From: Methylobacterium marchantiae
Lineage (GTDB): Bacteria > Pseudomonadota > Alphaproteobacteria > Rhizobiales > Beijerinckiaceae
Length of the DNA stretch: 45,007 nucleotides
Direction: 5' to 3'
Assembly (NCBI RefSeq): GCF_022179405.1
Contig: NZ_BPQT01000034.1
Location: 1 to 45,007, forward strand
The notes under the pieces: model-generated
What the model was told of the DNA's origin: nothing
What the model saw: the letters and a program-made list of their open reading frames with translations, nothing else
Databases searched by the model: none
Position numbers and translations under genes: made by a program
Shown here: in pieces, positions 8,037 to 16,114 of the stretch
How positions within the stretch are numbered: the first letter of the stretch is position 1
Layout of the letters: every line of letters starts with the position of its first letter

Positions 8037-10433
8037 ATGTCTGATGGCACGCCGCTTTCCTCCGGCAGGTTCTCGCGCAAAGCCCGTTACAGCGCACGTT
8101 CCCTGGCGGGCGTCTCGACCGTGGCGATGCTTGCCATGGCGACCGGCTTGTGGAGCGAGGCGGCCCTCGCCCAGGCGGCTGCCGGGACCGGCAGCGCCTC
8201 GGTGCAGCTCGATACGCTCTCGGTTCAGGGATCGGGAAGTGGTCTGGGAAGCGGAAACGGCGGTGGCGTGACCGCGGCGAATTCCTATGTGGTCCCCAGG
8301 ACGAATTCGGGGACCAAGACCGATGCACCTCTGCGCGAGATACCTCAATCTGTTTCGGTGGTCACACAAAAGCAGCTTGAGGATCGTGGCGCGGAGAACC
8401 TCGCGGATGCGCTGGCCTACAGCGCCGGCATCGTCTCGTCACCTCAGGGCCAGGACGGTCGCTTCGATCAATTGATCATTCGCGGTTTCGACCAGACCCA
8501 GCGCGGCATCTACAAGGATGGCTTGCGCCTTCCGCAGACGAGCTTCTCGGGCTTTCCGATAGAACCCTACGGAGTCGAACGTATCGATGTGCTGCGCGGG
8601 CCGACCTCTGGCCTGTTCGGGCTCAACGATCCGGGCGGTCTCGTGAATTTCATCACAAAGAAGCCGACAGCCGTGCCGCTGCGGGAAATATTCGGCTCAT
8701 ATGGCAGCTTTAACCGCAAGCAGTTCGGCTTTGATCTCGGTGGTCCGGTGAATCCGGAGAAGACCATCCTCTACCGCATTACCGGCCTTCTTCGAGAGGG
8801 CGGCACGCAAGTCGACTATACTGATCTCGACCGGATCTATATTGCTCCCGCCGTGACCTTTGTACCTTCGGCCGATACCAGCCTGACGGTGCTCGGCAAC
8901 TACCAGAAGGATCGCACCGGCGATACCTTCCGCGCTATTCCGCGCGAGTACACCAACGGCAGCAATCCCTATAAGGCGCAGTTGCGCAGTCGCTTCCTTG
9001 GGGAGCCGGGCTTCTCGCGCTTCCTCGCCGAGCATTTCGAGGGTGGCTACCAGTTCTCCCATCGGTTCGACGATCAGTGGATCGTGCGCCAGAACCTACG
9101 CTACGCTCACGCTTCGACGGATTATAATGCGATCTACTCCACCGCCATCACGCCTGGGATGCCCAATCTCATAAACCGCGAGGCCCAGACTTGGCGCGAG
9201 GATTACGGCGTCTTTACCGTCGACACCCAGATCCAGCATGATTCGCAGTTTGATTACATTAAGAATACCGCTTTGCTAGGAATAGATTACAGCAAGATCA
9301 ACAACAAGAGCGACCAATTCGGCGGTACTAGTTTCGCACTGCTCGGCATCGGACCCTTCGTCGGCCCTCTCGACATCCTCAACCCCGTCTACGGACAGCC
9401 CGTCGCCCAACTTCCGCGCTCACTCCTATCACGGCTTGAGCAGGAGCAGGTCGGCGTCTATGCTCAAGATCAAGTGAAATTCTACGATCGCTGGCTGCTC
9501 AGCATGAACGCCCGCTACGATTGGGTGACCACGAAGACGGCGGCACAAAATCCGGTCATTGATGCCGTTCGTCAGCAACTCGACAGCTTCGGGGTTCCCA
9601 ACGGCATTCCGACGACCTTCGGCGCGAACCAAGACGCCCAATCCTATAGCGGCCGGATCGGGCTCTCGTATCTATTCGACAACGGCCTGACGCCTTACGT
9701 CTCGGCTGCCCGCTCGTTCAACGTGCTGCCGGTCTTCCTGCAGACCAGCACGACGGCAAATGTTCCCGGCATTGGTCCAGTTCCGCTGACCTACAACATC
9801 ACGCCGGCGAAGCCCGAGATCGGCGAGACCATCGAAGCCGGTGTAAAGTTCCAGCCGCCGGGCCAGGCGACATCGGTCCTCTTCTCCGTGTTCAACACGA
9901 AGAAGACCAATGCGCTATTCTTCAACCCGAACGATCCGTTGCAGCAGGCCTTCTACCAGAATGGCGAGATCGAGGTGCGGGGCTTCGAGAGCGAAGCAAC
10001 CGTGGACCTGCTCGATGGTCTGAAGCTGATTTCGTCGCTCACGGTCCTGCAGGCCGAAGTGACGAAGGACGATGCACCCATCGGCAATCTGAGTGCAGTC
10101 GGTAAGCGACCGATCCAGGTGCCGAACTTCACCGCCGCCACGTGGCTCGATTACACGATCCAGACCGGGCTGTTCCGCGGGGTCGGAATCGGCGGCGGCT
10201 TTCGTTACATTGGAGACACGTTCGGCGACTCGCAGAACACAATCCGCGTGCCGGATTACGTCCTGTTGGACGCCTCCATCCGATACACCTACGAGAATTG
10301 GCGCTTCCAAGTCGCTGCCAATAACCTAACGGACCGCGTCTATGTCGGCACCTGCTCGCAACAGATCAACTTCGTGGGGTGCAACTATGGCGAAGGCCGC
10401 CGCATCACCGGTTCCGTGACGTACCGCTGGTGA
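8037..10433 (+). CDS. TonB-dependent siderophore receptor
   Basis: An outer-membrane beta-barrel that imports ferric siderophores using TonB energy. The ATG at 8037 is preferred (AAGG 9 bases upstream). It gives 798 residues with a signal peptide ending SEAALAQ near residue 45. The plug domain is clear: DAPLREIPQSVSVVTQKQL, then LIIRGFDQTQRGIYKDGLRL, VERIDVLRGPTSGLFGLNDP and PGGLVNFITKKP. The barrel ends with the C-terminal RITGSVTYRW, with a terminal aromatic residue as required for BAM insertion. It resembles the FhuA/FcuA-type family (TIGR01783). Codon use is visibly less GC-rich than in the operon before it or the receptor after it, which could reflect separate acquisition. An in-frame TTG at 7947 is a less likely start. 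A strong terminator follows. Confidence 0.9.
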   Translation: MSDGTPLSSGRFSRKARYSARSLAGVSTVAMLAMATGLWSEAALAQAAAGTGSASVQLDTLSVQGSGSGLGSGNGGGVTAANSYVVPRTNSGTKTDAPLREIPQSVSVVTQKQLEDRGAENLADALAYSAGIVSSPQGQDGRFDQLIIRGFDQTQRGIYKDGLRLPQTSFSGFPIEPYGVERIDVLRGPTSGLFGLNDPGGLVNFITKKPTAVPLREIFGSYGSFNRKQFGFDLGGPVNPEKTILYRITGLLREGGTQVDYTDLDRIYIAPAVTFVPSADTSLTVLGNYQKDRTGDTFRAIPREYTNGSNPYKAQLRSRFLGEPGFSRFLAEHFEGGYQFSHRFDDQWIVRQNLRYAHASTDYNAIYSTAITPGMPNLINREAQTWREDYGVFTVDTQIQHDSQFDYIKNTALLGIDYSKINNKSDQFGGTSFALLGIGPFVGPLDILNPVYGQPVAQLPRSLLSRLEQEQVGVYAQDQVKFYDRWLLSMNARYDWVTTKTAAQNPVIDAVRQQLDSFGVPNGIPTTFGANQDAQSYSGRIGLSYLFDNGLTPYVSAARSFNVLPVFLQTSTTANVPGIGPVPLTYNITPAKPEIGETIEAGVKFQPPGQATSVLFSVFNTKKTNALFFNPNDPLQQAFYQNGEIEVRGFESEATVDLLDGLKLISSLTVLQAEVTKDDAPIGNLSAVGKRPIQVPNFTAATWLDYTIQTGLFRGVGIGGGFRYIGDTFGDSQNTIRVPDYVLLDASIRYTYENWRFQVAANNLTDRVYVGTCSQQINFVGCNYGEGRRITGSVTYRW

Positions 10434-10457
10434 GTGATAGACATCCGATGAGAAGAG

Positions 10458-10486
10458 GCCCCGGATCGCAAGGTCCGGGGCTTTTT
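10458..10486 (+). terminator. Rho-independent terminator after the TonB receptor
   Basis: An 8-bp stem GCCCCGGA (10458-10465) with TCCGGGGC (10474-10481) and an 8-base loop is followed by five T's (10482-10486). It separates the receptor from the riboswitch transcript. Confidence 0.92.
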
Positions 10487-10512
10487 CTTGAGAGAGTGTT
10501 GCCCGGGCGTCG

Positions 10513-10541
10513 TTGACGCGATTGTCCACGCTCGGCTAGCT
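10513..10541 (+). promoter_or_regulatory. Sigma-70-type promoter for the riboswitch transcript
   Basis: TTGACG (10513-10518), a 17-base spacer, and CTAGCT (10536-10541) would start transcription near 10548, exactly where the first helix of the cobalamin riboswitch begins. The -35 is strong and the -10 is weak. Confidence 0.5.
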
Positions 10542-10547
10542 TGGCCA

Positions 10548-10724
10548 TGACGGTTCCTCTTCGGAGGATCAAAAGGGAACGCGGTGAGGATCTCGATGGT
10601 CCGATGCCGCGGCTGCCCCCGCAACTGTAAGCGGCGAGCCCATCATCAACACGTCACTGGAGGCTCCAGCTTCTGGGAAGACGATGAGAGGGCGGTGACC
10701 CGCGAGCCAGGAGACCTGCCGTCA
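10548..10724 (+). promoter_or_regulatory. Cobalamin (B12) riboswitch
   Basis: The conserved core is unmistakable: AAAGGGAACGCGGTG (about 10571-10585), GCCGCGGCTGCCCCCGCAAC then TGTAAGCGG (about 10606-10634), the CACTGG element (10655-10660), CTGGGAAG (about 10673-10680), and CCGCGAGCCAGGAGACCTGCC (about 10700-10720). The outer helix pairs TGACGG (10548-10553) with CCGTCA (10719-10724). It is on the same strand as the following TonB receptor and membrane-protein pair, so adenosylcobalamin or a related corrinoid should repress them. About 300 bases separate it from the receptor start. No clear intrinsic terminator was found, so the expression platform is not defined. Confidence 0.93.
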
Positions 10725-10949
10725 GTCGTGGTCACACGCGAAACGCATCGGGCGGGGTGCCCTGGTGGGGTGTCGGAGCGTGCGCTCGCGTGCAGGAACC
10801 GGCTTCGTTCGCGGTGACGTGCCACTGCGCTGAGCCGCGCCTGCCGTCTGCCTGCGATGTCCGATCGTTTCCGTTCCAATCTCGTTCTCGTTGAGCCGTG
10901 CGACCCGACCGCAAGGTCACGTTCGCGCAGTTTCCGTGCGATCGATACA

Positions 10950-10969
10950 TTGTAACGTTATAACATTTG
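10950..10969 (+). promoter_or_regulatory. Zur-like palindromic operator
   Basis: TTGTAACGTTATAACATTTG has a right half, TATAACATTT, that agrees with the proteobacterial zinc-uptake regulator consensus (ATGTTATANTATAACAT). The left half (TTGTAACG) agrees partly. It lies in an AT-rich patch about 60 bases before the receptor ATG at 11028, after the riboswitch. It could overlap a second promoter. The assignment rests on pattern recall, not a scored matrix. Confidence 0.4.
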
Positions 10970-11027
10970 ATCTATCGAAGTGGATCGCTGCCGCCGGCCT
11001 GCCTTAACTCCGGTTATCCCGATCATC

Positions 11028-13229
11028 ATGACGTCTCCAACCTCCTCCGGCGCTCCTCGACCCACACAGCTGCCATCGTCTGCGGCCAGTCGCACTGGCC
11101 CCATCCTCCTCTCGCTCCTCGCCTCGACCCTGCTCGCCGGGGCGGCGCGAGGCGAGGACGCCGTCACTCTCGACCAGCTAACGGTGGAGGGAAGCGGCCC
11201 GAGCCTCACGCGGGCGAACCCCGTCGGGCTCAACCTTGCCACACCGTCGCGCAGCGCCAGCCGCCTCGGCCTGACGCCACTGGAGACTCCGGCGAGCCTC
11301 GACATCATAAGCGGCGAGACCGCCCGCATCCGAGGCCAGAACACGGTGGTCGAGGCGGTGACGCAGAACGCCACCGGCATCACCACCATCGCCTCGCCGG
11401 GCAACGGCAACGGCGCCTTCTCCAGCCGGGGCTTCGCCGGGCCGAACTCGATCCAGCAGCTTTACGACGGCACCCGCCTGTTCGTCGGCGCCGGCACCGT
11501 GACCTTCCCGTTCGATACCTGGAATGTGGAGCGGATCGAGGTGCTGCGCGGCCCGGCCTCGGTGCTCTACGGCGACGGCGCCATCGGCGGCGTCGTCAAC
11601 GTGGTCTCGAAGAAGCCGAGCTTCACGCCGATCCATGCCGCCCGCGTCGCCACCGGCTCGGACGGCCTCGCGCGTCTCGCCCTTGATCTCGGCGGTCCCA
11701 TCGGCGACACGGTAGCCTATCGCCTCAACGTCAGCGGCAACCGAGACGGCGGCTGGCTCAGCCCGAACGGCGATTTCCGCAACCTTGCGGTCTCCGGCGC
11801 CCTGCTGTTCCAGCTCACCCCCGATCTCGCGGTGACGCTCAGCCACGATCTCGGGTATCAGGAGCCCGCCCGCTACTGGGGCACGCCGCTGGTGGACGGA
11901 AAGATCGTCCAGGCCCTCCGGTTCAACAACTACAACGTCAACGGAGCCAAGATCACCTGGGCCGACAACTGGACCCAGCTCAAGACCGAGTGGACGCCGT
12001 CTGCCGACATCACCATCCGCAACACCGCTTACCGCCTGCAGAGCCGGCGCCACTGGCTCGATGTCGAGCAGTACAGATTCAACCGCGCCACCGGGCTCAT
12101 CGACAGGTCCAGCTATACCGAAATCTACCACCAGCAGGAGCAGGTCGGGAACCGCTTCGACGCGGCGTTCAAGGGCAACGTATTCGGCTTCCGCAACGAG
12201 TTCGCCGTCGGCTTCGACGTGAACCACGTCGATTTCCGCCACACCAACAACTTCTCCAGCGCGGGCGGCAGCCTCGTCACCAGCGTCGACCCGTTCAATT
12301 ACGATCCCGGCCAGTTCTCGGCCAATGGCCGCGCGAGCCCAGCCTATGCCACCAGCACCAACCAGGCCTCGGTCTTCGCCGAGAACCGACTGATCCTCAG
12401 CGACCAACTCTCCTTCCTCACCGGCGTGCGCTTCGACGCGCCGACCCTGCACCGCCGCAATCTCCAGACCGGAGCGACTTTCGAACGCTCGTTCGAGGCC
12501 CTGAGCTATCGCTTCGGCCTCGTCTACAACCCGACCCCGGATTCGGCCCTCTACGTGCAATACGCCACCGCCACCGATCCGGTGGGAAGCCTAATTAGCC
12601 TGTCGCAATCGCTCGCCAATTTCGCTCTCGCCACCGGCGAGCAGATCGAGGTCGGGGCCAAAGGCCTCGCGCTGAACGGCGCCCTCGAATGGACGCTCGC
12701 CGGCTACCGCATCGTCAAGGACAACCTGATCTCGGCGGTGCCGGGTCAGCCCATGCTCTCGACCCAGGTCGGTCAGCAATCCTCGCACGGGGTGGAGGGC
12801 GCCATTGTCCTGCGCCTGTCCGACGGCTGGCGCATCGACGCCAATCTCGCGCTCCTGCATGCGCAATATGACGAGTTCCGGGAGGGGGCGGTCTCCTATG
12901 CCGGCAACCAGCCCGTCGACGTACCTCAGCGCGTCGCCAATGTCTGGCTCAACTGGGCGTTTGCCCGTGATTGGGAAGCCCGGATCGGCATCCAGAACAT
13001 CGGCCGCGTCTTCAGCGATTTCGGCAATACCGCCCCGCGGCCCGAATACACCCTTGCCCATCTCGGCCTCGACCATCAGGTCACCCCGGCCTCGCGCCTG
13101 AGTCTCAGGGTCTACAACCTGTTCGACAAGACCTACGCGATCAGCGGTAACGCCGTGGACGGGATCGGCACCAATTGGATCCTCGGACGGCCGCGCTCGT
13201 TCGAGGTCGCCTACAGCGTCGCGTGGTGA
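11028..13229 (+). CDS. TonB-dependent receptor under a cobalamin riboswitch
   Basis: An outer-membrane receptor of about 733 residues with a signal peptide (ILLSLLASTLLAGAARGED). Plug motifs are TPLETPASLDIISGE, a TonB-box-like region before it (DAVTLDQLTVEG), FSSRGFAGPNSIQQLYDGTRL and VERIEVLRGPASVLYGDGA, followed by IGGVVNVVSKKP. The barrel ends FEVAYSVAW with a terminal aromatic. By sequence it is siderophore-type (FhuE/FpvA-like, TIGR01783), not an obvious BtuB. The riboswitch upstream and the Zur-like site suggest corrinoid or zinc-chelate import instead of, or as well as, iron. The ATG at 11028 is preferred over GTG at 10980, though neither has a strong ribosome-binding site. The stop overlaps the next start as GTGA, so the two are translationally coupled. 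Confidence 0.88.
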   Translation: MTSPTSSGAPRPTQLPSSAASRTGPILLSLLASTLLAGAARGEDAVTLDQLTVEGSGPSLTRANPVGLNLATPSRSASRLGLTPLETPASLDIISGETARIRGQNTVVEAVTQNATGITTIASPGNGNGAFSSRGFAGPNSIQQLYDGTRLFVGAGTVTFPFDTWNVERIEVLRGPASVLYGDGAIGGVVNVVSKKPSFTPIHAARVATGSDGLARLALDLGGPIGDTVAYRLNVSGNRDGGWLSPNGDFRNLAVSGALLFQLTPDLAVTLSHDLGYQEPARYWGTPLVDGKIVQALRFNNYNVNGAKITWADNWTQLKTEWTPSADITIRNTAYRLQSRRHWLDVEQYRFNRATGLIDRSSYTEIYHQQEQVGNRFDAAFKGNVFGFRNEFAVGFDVNHVDFRHTNNFSSAGGSLVTSVDPFNYDPGQFSANGRASPAYATSTNQASVFAENRLILSDQLSFLTGVRFDAPTLHRRNLQTGATFERSFEALSYRFGLVYNPTPDSALYVQYATATDPVGSLISLSQSLANFALATGEQIEVGAKGLALNGALEWTLAGYRIVKDNLISAVPGQPMLSTQVGQQSSHGVEGAIVLRLSDGWRIDANLALLHAQYDEFREGAVSYAGNQPVDVPQRVANVWLNWAFARDWEARIGIQNIGRVFSDFGNTAPRPEYTLAHLGLDHQVTPASRLSLRVYNLFDKTYAISGNAVDGIGTNWILGRPRSFEVAYSVAW

Positions 13230-14647
13230 GCCTGCTCAAACCGATGAAGCGATGGCTGGTCCTCGGCCACCGCTGGCTCGGAATCGGCACGGGCGCGCTC
13301 TTCGCCCTCTGGATCGGCTCCGGGCTGGTGATGCTCTACGTGCCGTTCCCGAGCCTCACCGAGGCCGAGCGCCTCGCTCGGCTGCGGCCGATTCAATGGG
13401 GCGAGGTCGCGATCCTGCCGGACGACGCCCTGTCGGCGGCCGGACTGTCCCGCATGCCTCGCAGGCTCGATCTGGAGATGCGCGGCGACGAGCCCGTCTA
13501 CCGGCTGTCGGCCTTGGACGGTCGCCGCGTCACGATCTCCGCCCGTACCGGAGCGGTACTCGGCGGCATCGATGCTGAGGCGGCCCTGCGTTTCGCGGGC
13601 GCGGGTCCGGCCGGATCTGTGGAGGTGGTGGATCGCGACCAGTGGACGGTGACCGCCCGATACGATCCGCTTCGACCCTTCCTGAAGGTCGCGTTGAACG
13701 ACGCGGCCGGAACCGAGCTCTACGTCTCGCAGGTGACGGGCGAGATCACCCTCGACACGACGCGGTTCGAGCGCGGCTGGAACTGGGTCGGCTCCGTCAC
13801 CCACTGGATCTACCTCACGCCGCTCCGCGCCCGCGTCGACCTCTGGCGCGACGTGGTGTTGTGGATCTCGGGCACCGCCGCGGTCACGGCCCTGGCCGGG
13901 CTCGTTCTCGGCATCTGGCGCCTGCGCCTCAGGCGTCGCTACACCAGGGGGCGCATCACGCCCTATCGCGGACTGGCGCGCTGGCACCATCTCGCCGGGC
14001 TCGCCGGCGGCATCGGGCTCACCACCTTCATCGTCAGTGGCTGGCTCTCCATGAACCCGAATCGCTGGTTCACCTCCCTCGCACCACCCGCCGACCTGCG
14101 CGAGGCCTATGCCGGGGCGCCGAGCCCTATCGGTATCGACGCCGACGGATTGGGCGAGATCGCTGCGAAGGCCCCCTTCGGCCTGCATTGGCAGCGGATC
14201 GGTGGACGCTGGGTGGTGCTCGGGCTCGCCGGGGCTGGAACGCGAGTTGTCGGAGAGGCTCCCGGCGAGGCTGCGATCCTTGCTGCGGCCAGTCACGCAA
14301 TGGCGGGTATGAGACGGGAGAGCGCGGAGAGCCTGGACCGCCACGATCTGTATTGGTCGGCTCTCACGAGCGGGACGCTCCCGATCCTGCGCCTGCGCTT
14401 TTCCGACCCGGACGCGACCTGGCTGCATATCGATCCACGGAGCGGCGAGATCCTCAACCGGCTCGACCGCTCGGGCCGCATCAACCGCTGGCTGTTCACG
14501 GCCCTTCACCGCCTCGACCTGCCGGTTCTCGTCGGCCACCCGCCGGCGAGGACCACGGCGCAATGGCTGCTGAACCTCCTTGCGGGAGCGCTGGTGGCCA
14601 CGGGGCTCGTCGTCGGTTGGCGGCGGCTCAAGACATCAAGTCGCTGA
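13226..14647 (+). CDS. PepSY-associated membrane protein (FoxB/iron-siderophore reductase-like)
   Basis: An inner-membrane protein of about 474 residues with four main membrane segments: GIGTGALFALWIGSGLVMLY near residue 20, VVLWISGTAAVTALAGLVLG near 212, AGLAGGIGLTTFIVSGWLSM near 256, and LLNLLAGALVATGLVVGW near the end. Histidines flank these helices (VLGHRWLG, SVTHWIYL, RWHHLAGL, ALHRLDLP) as in PepSY/FoxB proteins, where they bind heme and reduce imported ferric siderophores. The GTG at 13226 overlaps the receptor stop. An alternative ATG is at 13244. Coupling to a TonB receptor is the usual context for this family. With a cobalamin riboswitch at the head of the unit, reduction of a corrinoid is a possible but unproven alternative role. 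Confidence 0.8.
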   Translation: MSLLKPMKRWLVLGHRWLGIGTGALFALWIGSGLVMLYVPFPSLTEAERLARLRPIQWGEVAILPDDALSAAGLSRMPRRLDLEMRGDEPVYRLSALDGRRVTISARTGAVLGGIDAEAALRFAGAGPAGSVEVVDRDQWTVTARYDPLRPFLKVALNDAAGTELYVSQVTGEITLDTTRFERGWNWVGSVTHWIYLTPLRARVDLWRDVVLWISGTAAVTALAGLVLGIWRLRLRRRYTRGRITPYRGLARWHHLAGLAGGIGLTTFIVSGWLSMNPNRWFTSLAPPADLREAYAGAPSPIGIDADGLGEIAAKAPFGLHWQRIGGRWVVLGLAGAGTRVVGEAPGEAAILAAASHAMAGMRRESAESLDRHDLYWSALTSGTLPILRLRFSDPDATWLHIDPRSGEILNRLDRSGRINRWLFTALHRLDLPVLVGHPPARTTAQWLLNLLAGALVATGLVVGWRRLKTSSR

Positions 14648-14659
14648 CCGCCAGTGCGC

Positions 14660-14688
14660 GTATCCCTCCGAACGAGGAGGAGGGATAC
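14660..14688. terminator. Hairpin between convergent genes
   Basis: A 10-bp perfect stem GTATCCCTCC (14660-14669) with GGAGGGATAC (14679-14688) and a 9-base loop lies between the membrane-protein stop and the convergent cupin-gene stop. It can serve both strands. It lacks a long T-tract. Confidence 0.6.
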
Positions 14689-14698
14689 AAGCCGTTCT

Positions 14699-15142
14699 CT
14701 ACTGCTGCTGCGCCTGCTGGGACTGGCGCATGAAGGTGTCGGGCGTGCCCGTCCCATCGGAGACGAAGCGGATGTCGCGCGGCTCGCGGCGGGGAGTATC
14801 GACGGAGAGGAACACCATCGGCTCCTCCAGGATCTCCGGCACCGAATGCACCACCCCGCGCTGGAACATCACCAGCTTGCCCGGTCCCACTTCCACCGGC
14901 GGCTCATCGGCGAACTTCATCATGCAGCGGCCCGACAGCACGTAGAGATACTCGTCGCAGGAGGCGTGGCTGTGCGGCGGTGTCGGCGAATAGACCCGGA
15001 ACACGCGGGCGCTGGCGGCTGGGACGTCGACGAAGCGGTGGTCGGCCACCATGGTCGCCGAAGTCTCGGGCAACGTCGCCACGGCGGCGGCGACATCGAA
15101 GACCGCATGCGCGGCATCGGTGTGTTTCTGGTCCTGGCTCAT
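14699..15142 (-). CDS. Cupin-domain protein
   Basis: A 147-residue single-domain cupin. Metal-binding motif 1 is seen as PPHSHASCDEYLYVLSG (H-x-H-x5-E spacing, followed by the YVLSG strand) at about residues 75-92. Motif 2 is seen as GPGKLVMFQRGVVHSVPE (P/G-x-x-H) at about 106-123. It should fold as a small beta-barrel binding one metal. Many such proteins are dioxygenases, isomerases or sensors, and nothing here indicates which. The ATG at 15142 has GGGGAT 5 bases before it and is preferred over an upstream in-frame start at 15208, which adds a charged non-conserved tail. The C-terminus ends in glutamines. It is convergent to the riboswitch unit and not obviously linked to it. Confidence 0.8.
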   Translation of the reverse strand: MSQDQKHTDAAHAVFDVAAAVATLPETSATMVADHRFVDVPAASARVFRVYSPTPPHSHASCDEYLYVLSGRCMMKFADEPPVEVGPGKLVMFQRGVVHSVPEILEEPMVFLSVDTPRREPRDIRFVSDGTGTPDTFMRQSQQAQQQ

Positions 15143-15398
15143 CGACGATCCCCGGGGCTTTCTTTGTCCTTTGGACGACAACCTATCCGCTTTCGCCGAT
15201 CTGCCCAATGGGAGCCCTGCGGGCGCCCGTTCGCCCGGGCGGGCGACCGCAAGTGTCGTGAGCCGGAAAACCTTAATCCCTGGCAGCGCGTGCGTCCTGT
15301 CACGTCAGGATCGCAAGAGGCTTCCCATATCTTAGTCATGCGGAGACAAACGGCGCGGAAAAATCCGGGCTGTACTGCGAAGGAGATTGAATAAATCC

Positions 15399-15668
15399 AT
15401 GAAAGCCATCGTCACCGCTGCTATTGCCGCCCTTGTTTTCGGCGTTGCTGCTCCGGTCACTTCAGCCTCGGCCTTCAGCCACCGCGCCCCGGTCGAGCGT
15501 CCGCTGACGGTGTCGCCCTATGACGACATCACGACCGGCTCCCTTGGTTTTCAGAACCGTGACACCTACGGCGCCTGCGCCCCAAGCTCGGCCTCCGAAG
15601 GCAACGCCAACCAGCAGACCCGCTCCGTGATGCAGTACGGCCAGACCTCCGGCGGTGGCCGCTGCTGA
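15399..15668 (+). CDS. Small secreted protein of unknown function
   Basis: An 89-residue protein with a clear Sec signal peptide (MKAIVTAAIAALVFGVAAPV, cleavage after ASA near residue 25). The mature part is about 64 residues, rich in Gly, Ser, Thr and Gln with two cysteines (YGACAPSS and the final RC), suggesting a possible disulfide. AAGGAGAT lies about 12 bases before the ATG at 15399, and an in-frame TTG at 15387 is too close to it. The family is not recognised. High-GC codon use matches neighbouring chromosomal genes, so it is probably real. Confidence 0.65.
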   Translation: MKAIVTAAIAALVFGVAAPVTSASAFSHRAPVERPLTVSPYDDITTGSLGFQNRDTYGACAPSSASEGNANQQTRSVMQYGQTSGGGRC

Positions 15669-15784
15669 TCGACCGGTCGCTCTTCGAGCATCGACGGGTA
15701 TCCGCCATCCGGCTCGGCCGATGAGGTGGCGTGCCCCGTCCCCTATCGAAACCTGATCCTGACAGGGAGGGACGAACCATCCTG

Positions 15785-15877
15785 ATGAGACTTTTCACCT
15801 ACGCCATGATCGGCGCCTTCACCTGCGGCCTGGTGATGACCATCGTCGGATCGACGGACGCGATGCTGCGCTCGTGA
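15785..15877 (+). CDS. 30-residue membrane peptide (tentative)
   Basis: An ATG at 15785 opens a frame encoding a single hydrophobic helix (LFTYAMIGAFTCGLVMTIV) with a short polar tail. A purine-rich GGGAGGG lies about 15 bases upstream, further than ideal. A second short frame (GTG at 15891 to 15992, 33 residues, containing a tandem 15-bp repeat at 15937-15966) follows but has even less support. Possible small membrane protein; function unknown. Confidence 0.3.
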   Translation: MRLFTYAMIGAFTCGLVMTIVGSTDAMLRS

Positions 15878-16114
15878 GGCGCGGGCCGTCGTGATCGACG
15901 AGGCCCGAATGCAGGCGATGCGGCAGGCGATGCGTTCGGGCCTCGGTCTCGCGGGCCTCGGTCTCGCGAGACGGGAGCACGCGCAGGCATGAGGTCAGGG
16001 ACATAACGGAGAGGCCGTCGAGGATCCGCATCGGTCGATCATCGGCCATAAGAGTACGGGATTTTCACGCGGTGGGTCGCGGACCCGGCCGGACTGGCCC
16101 ATAAGGCCGGAAGA

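Noticed and set aside
10584-10817. Short frame inside the riboswitch
   Set aside because: It lies over conserved RNA structure, has Arg/Cys-rich composition, and no ribosome-binding site.
15937-15966. 15-bp unit repeated twice in tandem
   Set aside because: Only two copies, without further copies or spacers. This is too little to be a repeat family or CRISPR.
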